The position numbers and the translations under genes are program-made. A DNA stretch of 18,634 bases from Castellaniella ginsengisoli. GTDB taxonomy: Bacteria > Pseudomonadota > Gammaproteobacteria > Burkholderiales > Burkholderiaceae_B. The notes beneath the pieces are model-generated. The model had not been told where the DNA came from. It searched no databases and saw only the letters and a program-made list of their open reading frames with translations. How positions within the stretch are numbered: position 1 is the first letter of the stretch; every line of letters begins with the position of its first letter. The stretch lies in assembly GCF_039523235.1 (NCBI RefSeq), contig NZ_BAAAEX010000005.1; one strand, given 5' to 3'. Positions 1-10,507 of the stretch are shown here, piece after piece.

Positions 1-436
1 CGCCCAGCGGACCTTCGTCGCCGTCGAGCGCCAGCTTGGCCGAACCCTTGATGATCGGCGTGTCGTCGCCCGGAAAGTCGTACTTGGACAGCAGCTCGCG
101 CACTTCCATCTCGACCAGTTCCAGCAGCTCCTCGTCGTCGACCATGTCGCACTTGTTCAGGAACACGATGATGTAGGGCACGCCCACCTGGCGGGCCAGC
201 AGAATGTGCTCGCGCGTCTGCGGCATCGGGCCGTCAGCGGCCGAGCACACCAGAATCGCGCCGTCCATCTGCGCCGCACCCGTGATCATGTTCTTCACAT
301 AGTCCGCGTGACCCGGGCAGTCCACGTGCGCGTAGTGACGGTTGGCCGTCTCGTATTCCACGTGCGAGGTGTTGATCGTGATCCCGCGCGCCTTCTCTTC
401 GGGCGCATTGTCGATCTGGTCGTAGCCCTTGGCTTN
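1..436 (-). CDS. tuf: Elongation factor Tu, internal fragment (first ~42 codons missing at an N; 3' end beyond window)
   Basis: EF-Tu is the GTPase that delivers aminoacyl-tRNA to the ribosome. Reading the minus strand from the N at 436 gives an uninterrupted EF-Tu sequence of about 144 codons to the window edge. It begins at a segment equivalent to residues 43-48 of E. coli EF-Tu (AKGYDQID). Visible are the switch I region (RGITINTSHVEYE), the G3 motif DCPGH, the G4 motif NKCD and the GAAQMDGAILV core. The start codon and the P-loop (GHVDHGKT) are absent because the N replaces roughly 125 bases. The 62 bases on the other side of the N look like a normal fusA-tuf spacer, with a GAG-containing ribosome-binding region next to the N, so the loss probably covers exactly the start of the gene. 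It is the last visible gene of the rpsL-rpsG-fusA-tuf operon. A true pseudogene is possible, but an assembly gap is likelier. Confidence 0.93.
436..436. other. Ambiguous base marking a probable assembly gap
   Basis: The only non-ACGT base in the window. It lies inside tuf where about 42 codons should be, and it joins the fusA-tuf spacer directly to EF-Tu codon ~43. A one-base N standing for a missing stretch of over 100 bases is typical of a scaffold join of unknown or negative estimated length. The second tuf copy at the right edge explains why a short-read assembly would break here. Confidence 0.85.
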
Positions 437-472
437 ATATTTCTCGTATTTCCCAGGAAATGAAAGGTGAGC

Positions 473-492
473 GCCCGGCCTGCCGGCCGGGC
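473..492 (-). promoter_or_regulatory. Stem-loop between fusA and tuf
   Basis: GCCCGGCC (473-480) and GGCCGGGC (485-492) form an 8-bp GC-only stem with a four-base loop, starting six bases after the fusA stop. No run of T follows on the minus strand, so it is not a standard terminator. It may stabilise or separate the fusA and tuf messages. That role is inference; the stem is seen directly. Confidence 0.55.
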
Positions 493-498
493 CGTGTA

Positions 499-2601
499 TT
501 ACTTGCCGCGAGCGGCGATGACTTCGTCGGCGACGTTGCGCGGCGCCTCGGCGTACTGCTTGAATTCCATCGTGTAGGTGGCGCGACCCTGGGTCTGCGA
601 ACGCAGGCTGGTCGAATAACCGAACATCTCGGCCAGGGGAACCTCGGCCTTGATGATCTTGCCACCGCCCGGGATGTCGTCCATGCCCTGGACCATGCCG
701 CGGCGGGACGACAAGTCGCCCATCACCGTGCCGGCGTAGTCTTCCGGGGTTTCGACTTCGACGTGCATCATGGGCTCGAGCAGGACCGGGTTGGCCTTGC
801 GCATGCCGTCCTTGAACGCCATCGAAGCCGCCATGCGGAACGCGTTTTCGTTCGAGTCCACATCGTGGTACGAACCGAAGAACAGCGTGACCTTGACGTC
901 CACGACCGGATAACCGGCCACCACGCCCGCAGGCAGGGTTTCCTGGATGCCCTTGTCCACCGCCGGGATGAACTCGCGCGGCACCACGCCGCCCTTGATG
1001 GCGTCCACGAATTCGTAGCCGCCGCCCGCCTCGAGGGGTTCGAGCTTGAGCACGACGTGACCGTATTGGCCGCGCCCGCCGGACTGCTTGACGAACTTGC
1101 CTTCGATTTCCTCGCAGGTCTTGCGGATGGTTTCGCGGTAGGCCACCTGCGGCTTGCCGACGTTGGCCTCGACACCGAATTCACGGCGCATGCGGTCGAC
1201 CAGCACTTCGAGGTGCAGTTCGCCCATGCCGGAAATGATGGTCTGGCCGGACTCTTCGTCGCTGCGCACGCGGAAGGACGGATCCTCGGCGGCCAGGCGC
1301 TGCAGGGCGATGCCCATTTTTTCCTGGTCGGCCTTGGACTTGGGTTCCACGGCCTGGGAGATCACGGGCTCGGGGAATTCCATGCGCTCCAGCAGGACGT
1401 GATCGCCCACGTCGCACAGGGTTTCACCCGTGGTGACTTCCTTGAGGCCCACGACAGCGGCGATGTCGCCCGCCACCACTTCCTTGATTTCGGCGCGGTT
1501 GTTGGCGTGCATCTGCAGAATGCGGCCGATGCGTTCCTTCTTGCCCTTGATCGGGTTGTAGACGGTGTCGCCGGAAGCCAGCACGCCCGAATACACGCGG
1601 ATGAAGGTCAGTTGGCCCACGAAAGGATCGGTCATCAGCTTGAACGCCAGGGCGGACAGCTTTTCCTTGTCATTGGCCTGGCGGACGATTTCATTGCCTT
1701 CGTCGTCGGTGCCCTTGACCGGGGGGATGTCCACCGGGGACGGCAGGTAGTCGATGACCGCGTCCAGCATGCGCTGCACGCCCTTGTTCTTGAAGGCGGT
1801 GCCGCACAGCATCGGCTGGATTTCGCCGGCGATCGTGCGGATGCGGATGCCGCGATCGATTTCCTGCTCGGTCAGCGAACCGGTCTCGAGGTACTTGTTC
1901 ATCAGTTCCTCGTTGGCCTCGGCAGCCGACTCCATCAGCTTTTCATGCCACTCGTTGGCCTGATCGACCATATCGGCGGGAATGTCGATGTAGTCGAACT
2001 TCGTGCCCTGGGAGGCTTCGTCCCAGATGATGCCGCGCATCTTGGTCAGATCGATGACGCCCTTGAAGTCCTCTTCGGCGCCGATCGGGATGACGATGGG
2101 CACGGGGTTGGCCTTCAGGCGCAGCCGGAGCTGGTCGTAGACTTTGAAGAAGTTCGCGCCGGTACGGTCCATCTTGTTGACGAAGGCCAGACGGGGCACG
2201 CCGTACTTGTTGGCCTGGCGCCACACGGTTTCGGACTGCGGCTGCACGCCGCCCACGGCGCAATACACCATGCAGGCGCCGTCGAGCACACGCATCGAGC
2301 GCTCGACTTCGATGGTGAAGTCGACGTGGCCCGGGGTGTCGATGATGTTGACGCGGTGTTCTTCGTACTGGTGCTCCATCCCGCGCCAGAAGGCCGTGGT
2401 GGCCGCCGACGTGATGGTGATGCCGCGTTCCTGTTCCTGCTCCATCCAGTCCATGGTGGCCGAGCCTTCATGGGTTTCGCCAATCTTGTGATTGACGCCG
2501 GTGTAGAACAGGATGCGCTCGGTGGTGGTGGTCTTCCCGGCGTCGATGTGCGCCGAGATGCCGATGTTGCGGTAGCGCTCGATGGGAGTTTTGCGGGCCA
2601 T
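499..2601 (-). CDS. fusA: Elongation factor G
   Basis: EF-G is the cytoplasmic GTPase that moves tRNAs and mRNA through the ribosome after peptide bond formation and, with RRF, recycles ribosomes. The protein is 700 residues, close to the usual ~700-704. The GTPase domain is complete: P-loop AHIDAGKT at 17-24, switch I RGITIT around 59-64, DTPGHVDF at 88-95, NKMD at 142-145. Domains II-V follow without interruption; the domain IV/V part ends with the SLRSQTQGRA segment near the C terminus. The start MARKTPIERYRNIGI is chosen because it matches the family N terminus and follows an AGGAAA ribosome-binding site. It lies 30 bases after the rpsG stop and upstream of tuf, in the standard str-operon order. 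Nothing is unusual in the sequence. Confidence 0.99.
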   Translation of the reverse strand: MARKTPIERYRNIGISAHIDAGKTTTTERILFYTGVNHKIGETHEGSATMDWMEQEQERGITITSAATTAFWRGMEHQYEEHRVNIIDTPGHVDFTIEVERSMRVLDGACMVYCAVGGVQPQSETVWRQANKYGVPRLAFVNKMDRTGANFFKVYDQLRLRLKANPVPIVIPIGAEEDFKGVIDLTKMRGIIWDEASQGTKFDYIDIPADMVDQANEWHEKLMESAAEANEELMNKYLETGSLTEQEIDRGIRIRTIAGEIQPMLCGTAFKNKGVQRMLDAVIDYLPSPVDIPPVKGTDDEGNEIVRQANDKEKLSALAFKLMTDPFVGQLTFIRVYSGVLASGDTVYNPIKGKKERIGRILQMHANNRAEIKEVVAGDIAAVVGLKEVTTGETLCDVGDHVLLERMEFPEPVISQAVEPKSKADQEKMGIALQRLAAEDPSFRVRSDEESGQTIISGMGELHLEVLVDRMRREFGVEANVGKPQVAYRETIRKTCEEIEGKFVKQSGGRGQYGHVVLKLEPLEAGGGYEFVDAIKGGVVPREFIPAVDKGIQETLPAGVVAGYPVVDVKVTLFFGSYHDVDSNENAFRMAASMAFKDGMRKANPVLLEPMMHVEVETPEDYAGTVMGDLSSRRGMVQGMDDIPGGGKIIKAEVPLAEMFGYSTSLRSQTQGRATYTMEFKQYAEAPRNVADEVIAARGK

Positions 2602-2631
2602 GATGTATTTCCTGGTGATTGACCGGCTGGA

Positions 2632-3102
2632 TTACCAGCGGAAGTGGCTGAAGGCCTTGTTGGCCTCGGCCATCTTGTGGGTGTCTTCGCGCTTCTTCAT
2701 GGCGCCGCCGCGGCCTTCGGCGGCATCCATCAGCTCACCCGCAAGGCGCAGGTCCATCGATTTCTCGCCGCGCTTCTTGGCGGCTTCACGCAGCCAGCGC
2801 ATGGCCAGGGCCAGGCGGCGCACGGGGCGCACTTCAACCGGCACCTGATAGTTGGCGCCACCGACGCGGCGGGATTTGACTTCGACCACCGGCTTGATGT
2901 TGTTGATGGCGGTGTTGAAGACTTCGATGGGTTCCTTGCCCGTTTTGGCCTGGATCTGGTCCAAGGCGCCGTACACGATGCGTTCCGCCACGGCTTTCTT
3001 GCCGGACAGCATGACGACGTTCATGAACTTGGCCAGCTCGACACTGCCAAATTTGGGATCGGGGAGGATTTCACGTTTCGGTACTTCGCGACGACGAGGC
3101 AT
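2632..3102 (-). CDS. rpsG: 30S ribosomal protein S7
   Basis: S7 is a primary 16S rRNA-binding protein that nucleates assembly of the 30S head and lies at the tRNA exit site. The protein is 156 residues, the common short form. It begins MPRRREVPKREILPDPKFGS and ends AFSHFRW, both typical, and contains the conserved IxNIKPxVEVKSRRVGGANYQVP stretch. The reading frame stays open 22 codons further upstream, but the start at 3102 is chosen because it matches the family N terminus and has an AAGGAAA ribosome-binding site. It sits between rpsL and fusA in the str operon. In E. coli S7 represses its own synthesis by binding the rpsL-rpsG intercistronic RNA; the 145-base spacer here could serve the same purpose. 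Confidence 0.98.
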   Translation of the reverse strand: MPRRREVPKREILPDPKFGSVELAKFMNVVMLSGKKAVAERIVYGALDQIQAKTGKEPIEVFNTAINNIKPVVEVKSRRVGGANYQVPVEVRPVRRLALAMRWLREAAKKRGEKSMDLRLAGELMDAAEGRGGAMKKREDTHKMAEANKAFSHFRW

Positions 3103-3247
3103 TTCGATTTCCTTGTGACGATTCAGTTGAGCCGCCTGGCGGCCACGGCTTCCATCAGGGAGAGCCACTTACGTGCCGCAACTTTCATGGCTGCGGCTGC
3201 ACGGTCCGATCCTGAGCGATCGGGGTATTGCGATGAAGCGGGGGGAA
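3103..3247 (-). promoter_or_regulatory. rpsL-rpsG intercistronic region, candidate S7 autoregulatory site
   Basis: The 145-base spacer is long for genes inside an operon (rpsG-fusA is 30). On the minus strand it forms at least two hairpins: CCGATC/GATCGG (3206-3211 and 3218-3223, six-base loop) and GCCGC/GCGGC (3131-3135 and 3139-3143), the second just before the rpsG ribosome-binding site. In E. coli S7 binds the equivalent spacer to repress rpsG and fusA. Function here is inferred from position and structure only. Confidence 0.45.
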
Positions 3248-3622
3248 TTACTTCTTGGGACGCTTGGCGCCGTACTTAGAACGGGCCTGCTTGCGATCCT
3301 TGACGCCCTGCAGATCCAGGGAACCGCGGACGATGTGGTAGCGCACACCGGGAAGATCCTTCACACGGCCGCCACGCACCAGAACCACCGAGTGCTCCTG
3401 GAGGTTGTGGCCTTCGCCGCCGATGTACGAGATGACCTCGTAACCATTGGTCAGGCGCACTTTGGCGACCTTACGCAGGGCGGAGTTCGGCTTCTTGGGG
3501 GTGGTGGTGTAAACACGGGTGCAGACGCCGCGACGCTGGGGGCAGTTTTCCAGCGCCGGGCTCTTGCTGCTCTCGCGACTGACTTGGCGCGGCTTGCGCA
3601 GCAGTTGAGCAATGGTAGGCAT
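3248..3622 (-). CDS. rpsL: 30S ribosomal protein S12
   Basis: S12 lies at the decoding centre of the 30S subunit and controls translational accuracy. The protein is 124 residues, the usual length. The highly conserved CTRVYTTTPKKPNSALRK and YIGGEGHNLQEHS segments are present. The streptomycin-linked positions are wild type: Lys43 (in TPKKPNS) and Lys88 (in GGRVKDLPG), so the gene predicts no S12-based streptomycin resistance. Asp89, the residue that carries beta-methylthiolation in E. coli, is also present. It starts at ATG 3622 with an AAAGG ribosome-binding site. It is the first gene of the str operon and is divergent from aroQ; a candidate promoter and a long structured leader lie upstream. 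Confidence 0.99.
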   Translation of the reverse strand: MPTIAQLLRKPRQVSRESSKSPALENCPQRRGVCTRVYTTTPKKPNSALRKVAKVRLTNGYEVISYIGGEGHNLQEHSVVLVRGGRVKDLPGVRYHIVRGSLDLQGVKDRKQARSKYGAKRPKK

Positions 3623-3653
3623 GACCTTTACGCATCCTTTGTACTTGCGTACG

Positions 3654-3712
3654 TTTTACGTCGATATTTCAGGTGACATGTACAAAATCCGCCTGAAACG
3701 AATGACGTAAAA
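3654..3712 (-). promoter_or_regulatory. Nested inverted repeat in the rpsL leader
   Basis: Outer arms TTTTACGTC (3654-3662) and GACGTAAAA (3704-3712) are perfectly complementary over 9 bp. Inner arms TTTCAGG (3667-3673) and CCTGAAA (3692-3698) add 7 bp, separated from the outer stem by a 4x5 internal loop and closed by an 18-base loop. The element ends 31 bases before the rpsL start. It lies downstream of the candidate promoter, so it would form in the RNA leader, although a DNA operator is also possible. Confidence 0.6.
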
Positions 3713-3734
3713 GAGCGGGCCTTGCACAAACCAT

Positions 3735-3753
3735 CCAGGGCGAAAAGCCCCGG
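3735..3753 (-). promoter_or_regulatory. Second hairpin in the rpsL leader
   Basis: CCAGGGC (3735-3741) and GCCCCGG (3747-3753) form a 7-bp stem with one G-U pair and a five-base loop. In the minus-strand RNA the loop is UUUUC. It lies about 20 bases on the promoter side of the nested inverted repeat. Role unknown. Confidence 0.4.
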
Positions 3754-3819
3754 CTACTTAAAGAAGCGGCAGCCCAAGGCGCATACCTTGCCCTGCCACC
3801 TTTATTTGGTAAGCTATCC

Positions 3820-3849
3820 AGTGTAGCATGCATAAGACTTGAACAGCAA
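3820..3849 (-). promoter_or_regulatory. Candidate sigma-70 promoter of the str operon (rpsL)
   Basis: On the minus strand a -35 TTGCTG (3844-3849) is separated by 18 bases from a -10 TACACT (3820-3825) that has the extended TGC just upstream. Transcription would start near 3813 and give a leader of about 190 bases. It is the best match to a promoter in the aroQ-rpsL spacer on this strand. Identified by eye, not tested. Confidence 0.45.
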
Positions 3850-3866
3850 GCAACGGACAGTCTCCC

Positions 3867-4304
3867 ATGAAAATCCTCGTGCTGCACGGCATCAATCTCA
3901 ATATGTTCGGCCAGCGCGACCCGAAGCAATACGGCACGACGACCCTGGCGCAGATCAATGCCCGGCTCGGTGAATTGGCCGGCGAGCTGGGCGCCGAGAT
4001 CGAGTGTTTCCAGAGCAACTGCGAAGGCACCCTGTGCGAACGCATCCACCGCGCCCATTCCGACGGCACGCAGGCCGTGCTGATCAACGCCGGCGCCTGG
4101 ACGCACTACAGCTACGGCATTCGCGACGCCCTGGCCATTCTGACGGTGCCCATCATCGAGGTCCACATGTCCAACATCCACGCGCGCGAGCCGTTTCGCC
4201 ATAATTCGGTCATTGCCGAAGTGTGCCAGGGTCAGATCGCGGGCTTCGGCGCGGACAGCTATCTGCTGGCCCTGCGGGCGGCGGTCGCCTCGGCGCCTCG
4301 CTAG
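3867..4304 (+). CDS. aroQ: Type II 3-dehydroquinate dehydratase, atypical subgroup
   Basis: The enzyme converts 3-dehydroquinate to 3-dehydroshikimate, in chorismate synthesis or quinate breakdown; type II enzymes are small cytoplasmic dodecamers. The protein is 145 residues, the usual size. Catalytic and binding residues can be placed: Asn12 in HGINLNMFG, Arg17, Tyr22 in KQYG, Asn74 in INAGAWTH, His100 in EVHMSNIHAREPFRH, and Arg111. Two normally rigid motifs differ from the textbook form: HGPNLN is HGINLN, and the N-P/A-x-A-x-THTS loop is NAGAWTHYS. This points to a distinct AroQ subgroup. The ribosome-binding site is weak (GGACAG). It is the only plus-strand gene here, divergent from rpsL and convergent with the transporter gene. 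Whether the genome has a second, standard AroQ cannot be seen. Confidence 0.93.
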   Translation: MKILVLHGINLNMFGQRDPKQYGTTTLAQINARLGELAGELGAEIECFQSNCEGTLCERIHRAHSDGTQAVLINAGAWTHYSYGIRDALAILTVPIIEVHMSNIHAREPFRHNSVIAEVCQGQIAGFGADSYLLALRAAVASAPR

Positions 4305-4408
4305 AGGCCGGGCCCACACTGACGAACCGATCCGGGCACTGGCGGTGCGCCCGCTCGAATCCTCCGGCGCGGATCCGGCATGGCCCGCAGACTGCGAGAC
4401 GGTTCTTT
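4305..4408. other. Spacer between convergent aroQ and transporter gene
   Basis: These 104 bases separate two converging genes. A weak imperfect stem (GGGCAC with GTGCGCCC, about 4351-4369) is present, but no hairpin followed by a run of T is visible on either strand, so neither gene has an obvious intrinsic terminator. No open reading frame of note. Confidence 0.5.
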
Positions 4409-5299
4409 TCAGCCCCGCCGGGCCAGCACCCAGCGCCGCAGCAGCGGCCCTGAGGTCAGCATCAGGCCGCCTCCCGCGATGATCAGCATCCCCAGCCAGG
4501 TCATGGCATCCGGTACCGTCGAAAAAGCCAGCCAGCCCAACAGCGTGGCCCAGAATATCTGGGTGTAGCCGTAGGGCCCCAGCGTGGCGGCCGGCGTGTG
4601 CAGCAGGGCGTGGGTCATGATCAGGTGCCCCAGCGCGGCCACGGCGCCCAGGCCGGCCACCAGCAAGAGGTCGGCCCAGGCCATGGGCGTCCAGGCCATG
4701 GCGCCCCAGGGCGTCAGGACCAGCGCGCCGATCAGGCCGGTATACAGATTGCTGGTGGCGGGATGCTCGGAACGGCGCGCGGAACGCGTGACGAGTTGGT
4801 AGCACGCGTTGCAAATGGCGGACCCCACGGGAAACAGCACCGCCCAGGTCAGCAGCCCGCCGCCGGGCCGGACGATGATGAGCACCCCCGCGAAGCCGCA
4901 GGCCACGGCGATCCAATCCAGCCGGCGGGCCTTCTCCTTCAGCAACAGGCCGGAGAGCACCGTGATGAGCACCGGCGCCATGAAGACGATGGCGGTCGTC
5001 TCGGCCAGGGGCAGCCGTGCCAGGCCGTTGATCACCATCACACTGCCGCAGCACAGGCACAGCCCGCGAAACAACTGGATGCCGTAGCGATGGGCGTGGA
5101 ACAGGCTGCGCCCCATGCCCGGCAGAAAGATCAGGCCGACGGCCAGGGCCTGGGCCATGTACCGCATCCAGACGATCTGGTTCACGGGGTAGCCGGCCGT
5201 CAGATATTTGGTGCCCGCATCCAGTACGGAAAAAAACAGGCTGGCCACGCACATGAGCAGGGGTCCCAGCCAGACCCGTGCGGGGCGATTCGCATCCAT
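4409..5299 (-). CDS. EamA/DMT-family membrane transporter
   Basis: A 296-residue, strongly hydrophobic protein with about ten predicted transmembrane helices in two EamA-type halves, roughly residues 12-144 and 150-283. This is the standard layout of drug/metabolite transporters, inner-membrane carriers that mostly export small metabolites. Typical features are the end of the first half (ARLPLAETTAIVFMAPVLITVLSGLLLKE, residues 94-122, given in part) and the GYTQIFWATLLGW stretch in the second half. The start at 5299 lies six bases after the aroE stop with no strong ribosome-binding site, suggesting translational coupling to aroE. The substrate is unknown. The position next to aroE and aroQ makes an aromatic amino acid or shikimate-pathway compound conceivable, but that is inference from context alone. 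Confidence 0.88.
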   Translation of the reverse strand: MDANRPARVWLGPLLMCVASLFFSVLDAGTKYLTAGYPVNQIVWMRYMAQALAVGLIFLPGMGRSLFHAHRYGIQLFRGLCLCCGSVMVINGLARLPLAETTAIVFMAPVLITVLSGLLLKEKARRLDWIAVACGFAGVLIIVRPGGGLLTWAVLFPVGSAICNACYQLVTRSARRSEHPATSNLYTGLIGALVLTPWGAMAWTPMAWADLLLVAGLGAVAALGHLIMTHALLHTPAATLGPYGYTQIFWATLLGWLAFSTVPDAMTWLGMLIIAGGGLMLTSGPLLRRWVLARRG

Positions 5300-5305
5300 G
5301 AGGCA

Positions 5306-6118
5306 TCAGGCCAGTTTCAACTGCTCCAGGACGGGGCGCACATCGGGCAGCACGCCGCGCCAGATGCGGTAGGATTCGGCGGCCTGGCCCACCAGCATGC
5401 CCAGGCCGTCGACCGTGCGCGCGGCGCCGCGCGCACGGGCCTGCCGCATGAAGGGGGTGTCTTCGCCATAGGACAGATCGTAGGCCAGGCCGCCGGCCGC
5501 CATGCGGTAGTCCACGGCGGGCGCTTCGCCTTGATTCAGCCCGGCCGAAGTCGCATGGATGACCACGTCATATTCCCGGCCGCCGGCGGCATCCAGGGGA
5601 CCGGCCTCGAGGCTGCCCTGCCCGGCCAGCGCATCGGCCAGATCCCGGGCGCGTGCGGCTGTGCGGTTGACCACCAGAATGCCGGCCGGGCGCGCCTGCA
5701 GCAGCGGCAGCAGGATGCCGCGCGTCGCGCCGCCCGCGCCGATCACCAGCACCCGCCGCCCGGCCAGAGCCACGCCCAGGCGATCCTGGATGTCGCCGAC
5801 CAGCCCGATGCCGTCGGTGTTGTCGCCCAGAATGCCCTCGGGGCCGAATGCCAGCGTATTGACGGCGCCGGCCACGCGCGCGCGCTCGGTCAGGGTATCC
5901 GCCAGATCGGCGGCCTCCAGTTTGAATGGCGCGGTGACGTTCATGCCGCGCCCGCCGGCGGCCCTGAAGGCCAGGACGGTTTCGCGAAAGGCCTCGGGCT
6001 GCGCCAGGATGGCGTCGTAGCGCACATCGTGGCCGAACTGGCGGGCGAAGGCGGTGTGCAGCAGCGGCGATTTGGATTGTGCGATGGGATTGCCGATGAC
6101 GGCGTAGCGGTCGGTCAT
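5306..6118 (-). CDS. aroE: Shikimate dehydrogenase (NADP+)
   Basis: AroE reduces 3-dehydroshikimate to shikimate with NADPH in the cytoplasm, the fourth step of the shikimate pathway. The 270-residue length matches E. coli AroE (272). Substrate-binding serines are in the NPIAQSKSPLLH segment (Ser15, Ser17). Catalytic Lys66 is in NVTAPFK, Asn87 follows in GAVNTL, and Asp102 is in DNTDGIGL. The nucleotide-binding loop is GAGGATR (127-133), and NRT (151-153) is the usual NADP-selecting motif, which supports biosynthetic AroE rather than the NAD-using YdiB type. It starts at ATG 6118, after the rpoC terminator, and is followed within six bases by the transporter gene, forming a two-gene operon. 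It works one step after AroQ, encoded nearby on the other strand. Confidence 0.96.
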   Translation of the reverse strand: MTDRYAVIGNPIAQSKSPLLHTAFARQFGHDVRYDAILAQPEAFRETVLAFRAAGGRGMNVTAPFKLEAADLADTLTERARVAGAVNTLAFGPEGILGDNTDGIGLVGDIQDRLGVALAGRRVLVIGAGGATRGILLPLLQARPAGILVVNRTAARARDLADALAGQGSLEAGPLDAAGGREYDVVIHATSAGLNQGEAPAVDYRMAAGGLAYDLSYGEDTPFMRQARARGAARTVDGLGMLVGQAAESYRIWRGVLPDVRPVLEQLKLA

Positions 6119-6128
6119 ATGATGTCCA

Positions 6129-6147
6129 GTCTAGACACTCGACTATA
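6129..6147 (-). promoter_or_regulatory. Possible aroE promoter element with palindrome
   Basis: Between the rpoC terminator and aroE, the minus strand has a TATAGT -10-like hexamer (6142-6147). It is followed near the expected start point by the perfect 8-bp palindrome GTCTAGAC (6129-6136). No good -35 is visible, since the expected position falls in the T-run of the terminator. A promoter is needed here because rpoC ends in a strong terminator. Weak evidence. Confidence 0.25.
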
Positions 6148-6159
6148 GAACAGCCGGAG

Positions 6160-6193
6160 AAAAAAAACCCGTCCTGCCTTGCGGCAGAACGGG
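6160..6193 (-). terminator. Rho-independent terminator of rpoBC
   Basis: On the minus strand an 11-bp stem (arms 6183-6193 and 6168-6178, one G-U pair) with a GCAA loop is followed directly by a run of eight T (plus-strand A run 6160-6167). This is a textbook intrinsic terminator, about 50 bases after the rpoC stop. It should end the long rpoBC transcript and separate it from aroE. Confidence 0.93.
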
Positions 6194-6214
6194 GGCTGGA
6201 AACACATGGGGCGA

Positions 6215-6237
6215 GGCGGGCGGCCTGGCCGCCCGCC
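6215..6237 (-). promoter_or_regulatory. GC-rich stem-loop just after rpoC
   Basis: GGCGGGCGGCC (6215-6225) and GGCCGCCCGCC (6227-6237) are perfect inverted repeats, giving about 10 bp of stem with a three-base loop. It begins seven bases after the rpoC stop and lies between rpoC and the true terminator. It has no T-run of its own. It probably protects the 3' end or promotes pausing; the role is inferred. Confidence 0.55.
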
Positions 6238-6244
6238 GCCGCGG

Positions 6245-10506
<4,262 letters not shown>

Positions 10507-10507
<1 letters not shown>

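Noticed and set aside
3248..3622. Streptomycin resistance mutation in rpsL
   Set aside because: Lys43 and Lys88 are the sensitive, wild-type residues.
3669..5306. 545-codon minus-strand frame across aroQ and the transporter gene
   Set aside because: It is out of frame with both real genes, has an Arg/Pro/Gly-rich shadow composition, and no family resemblance.
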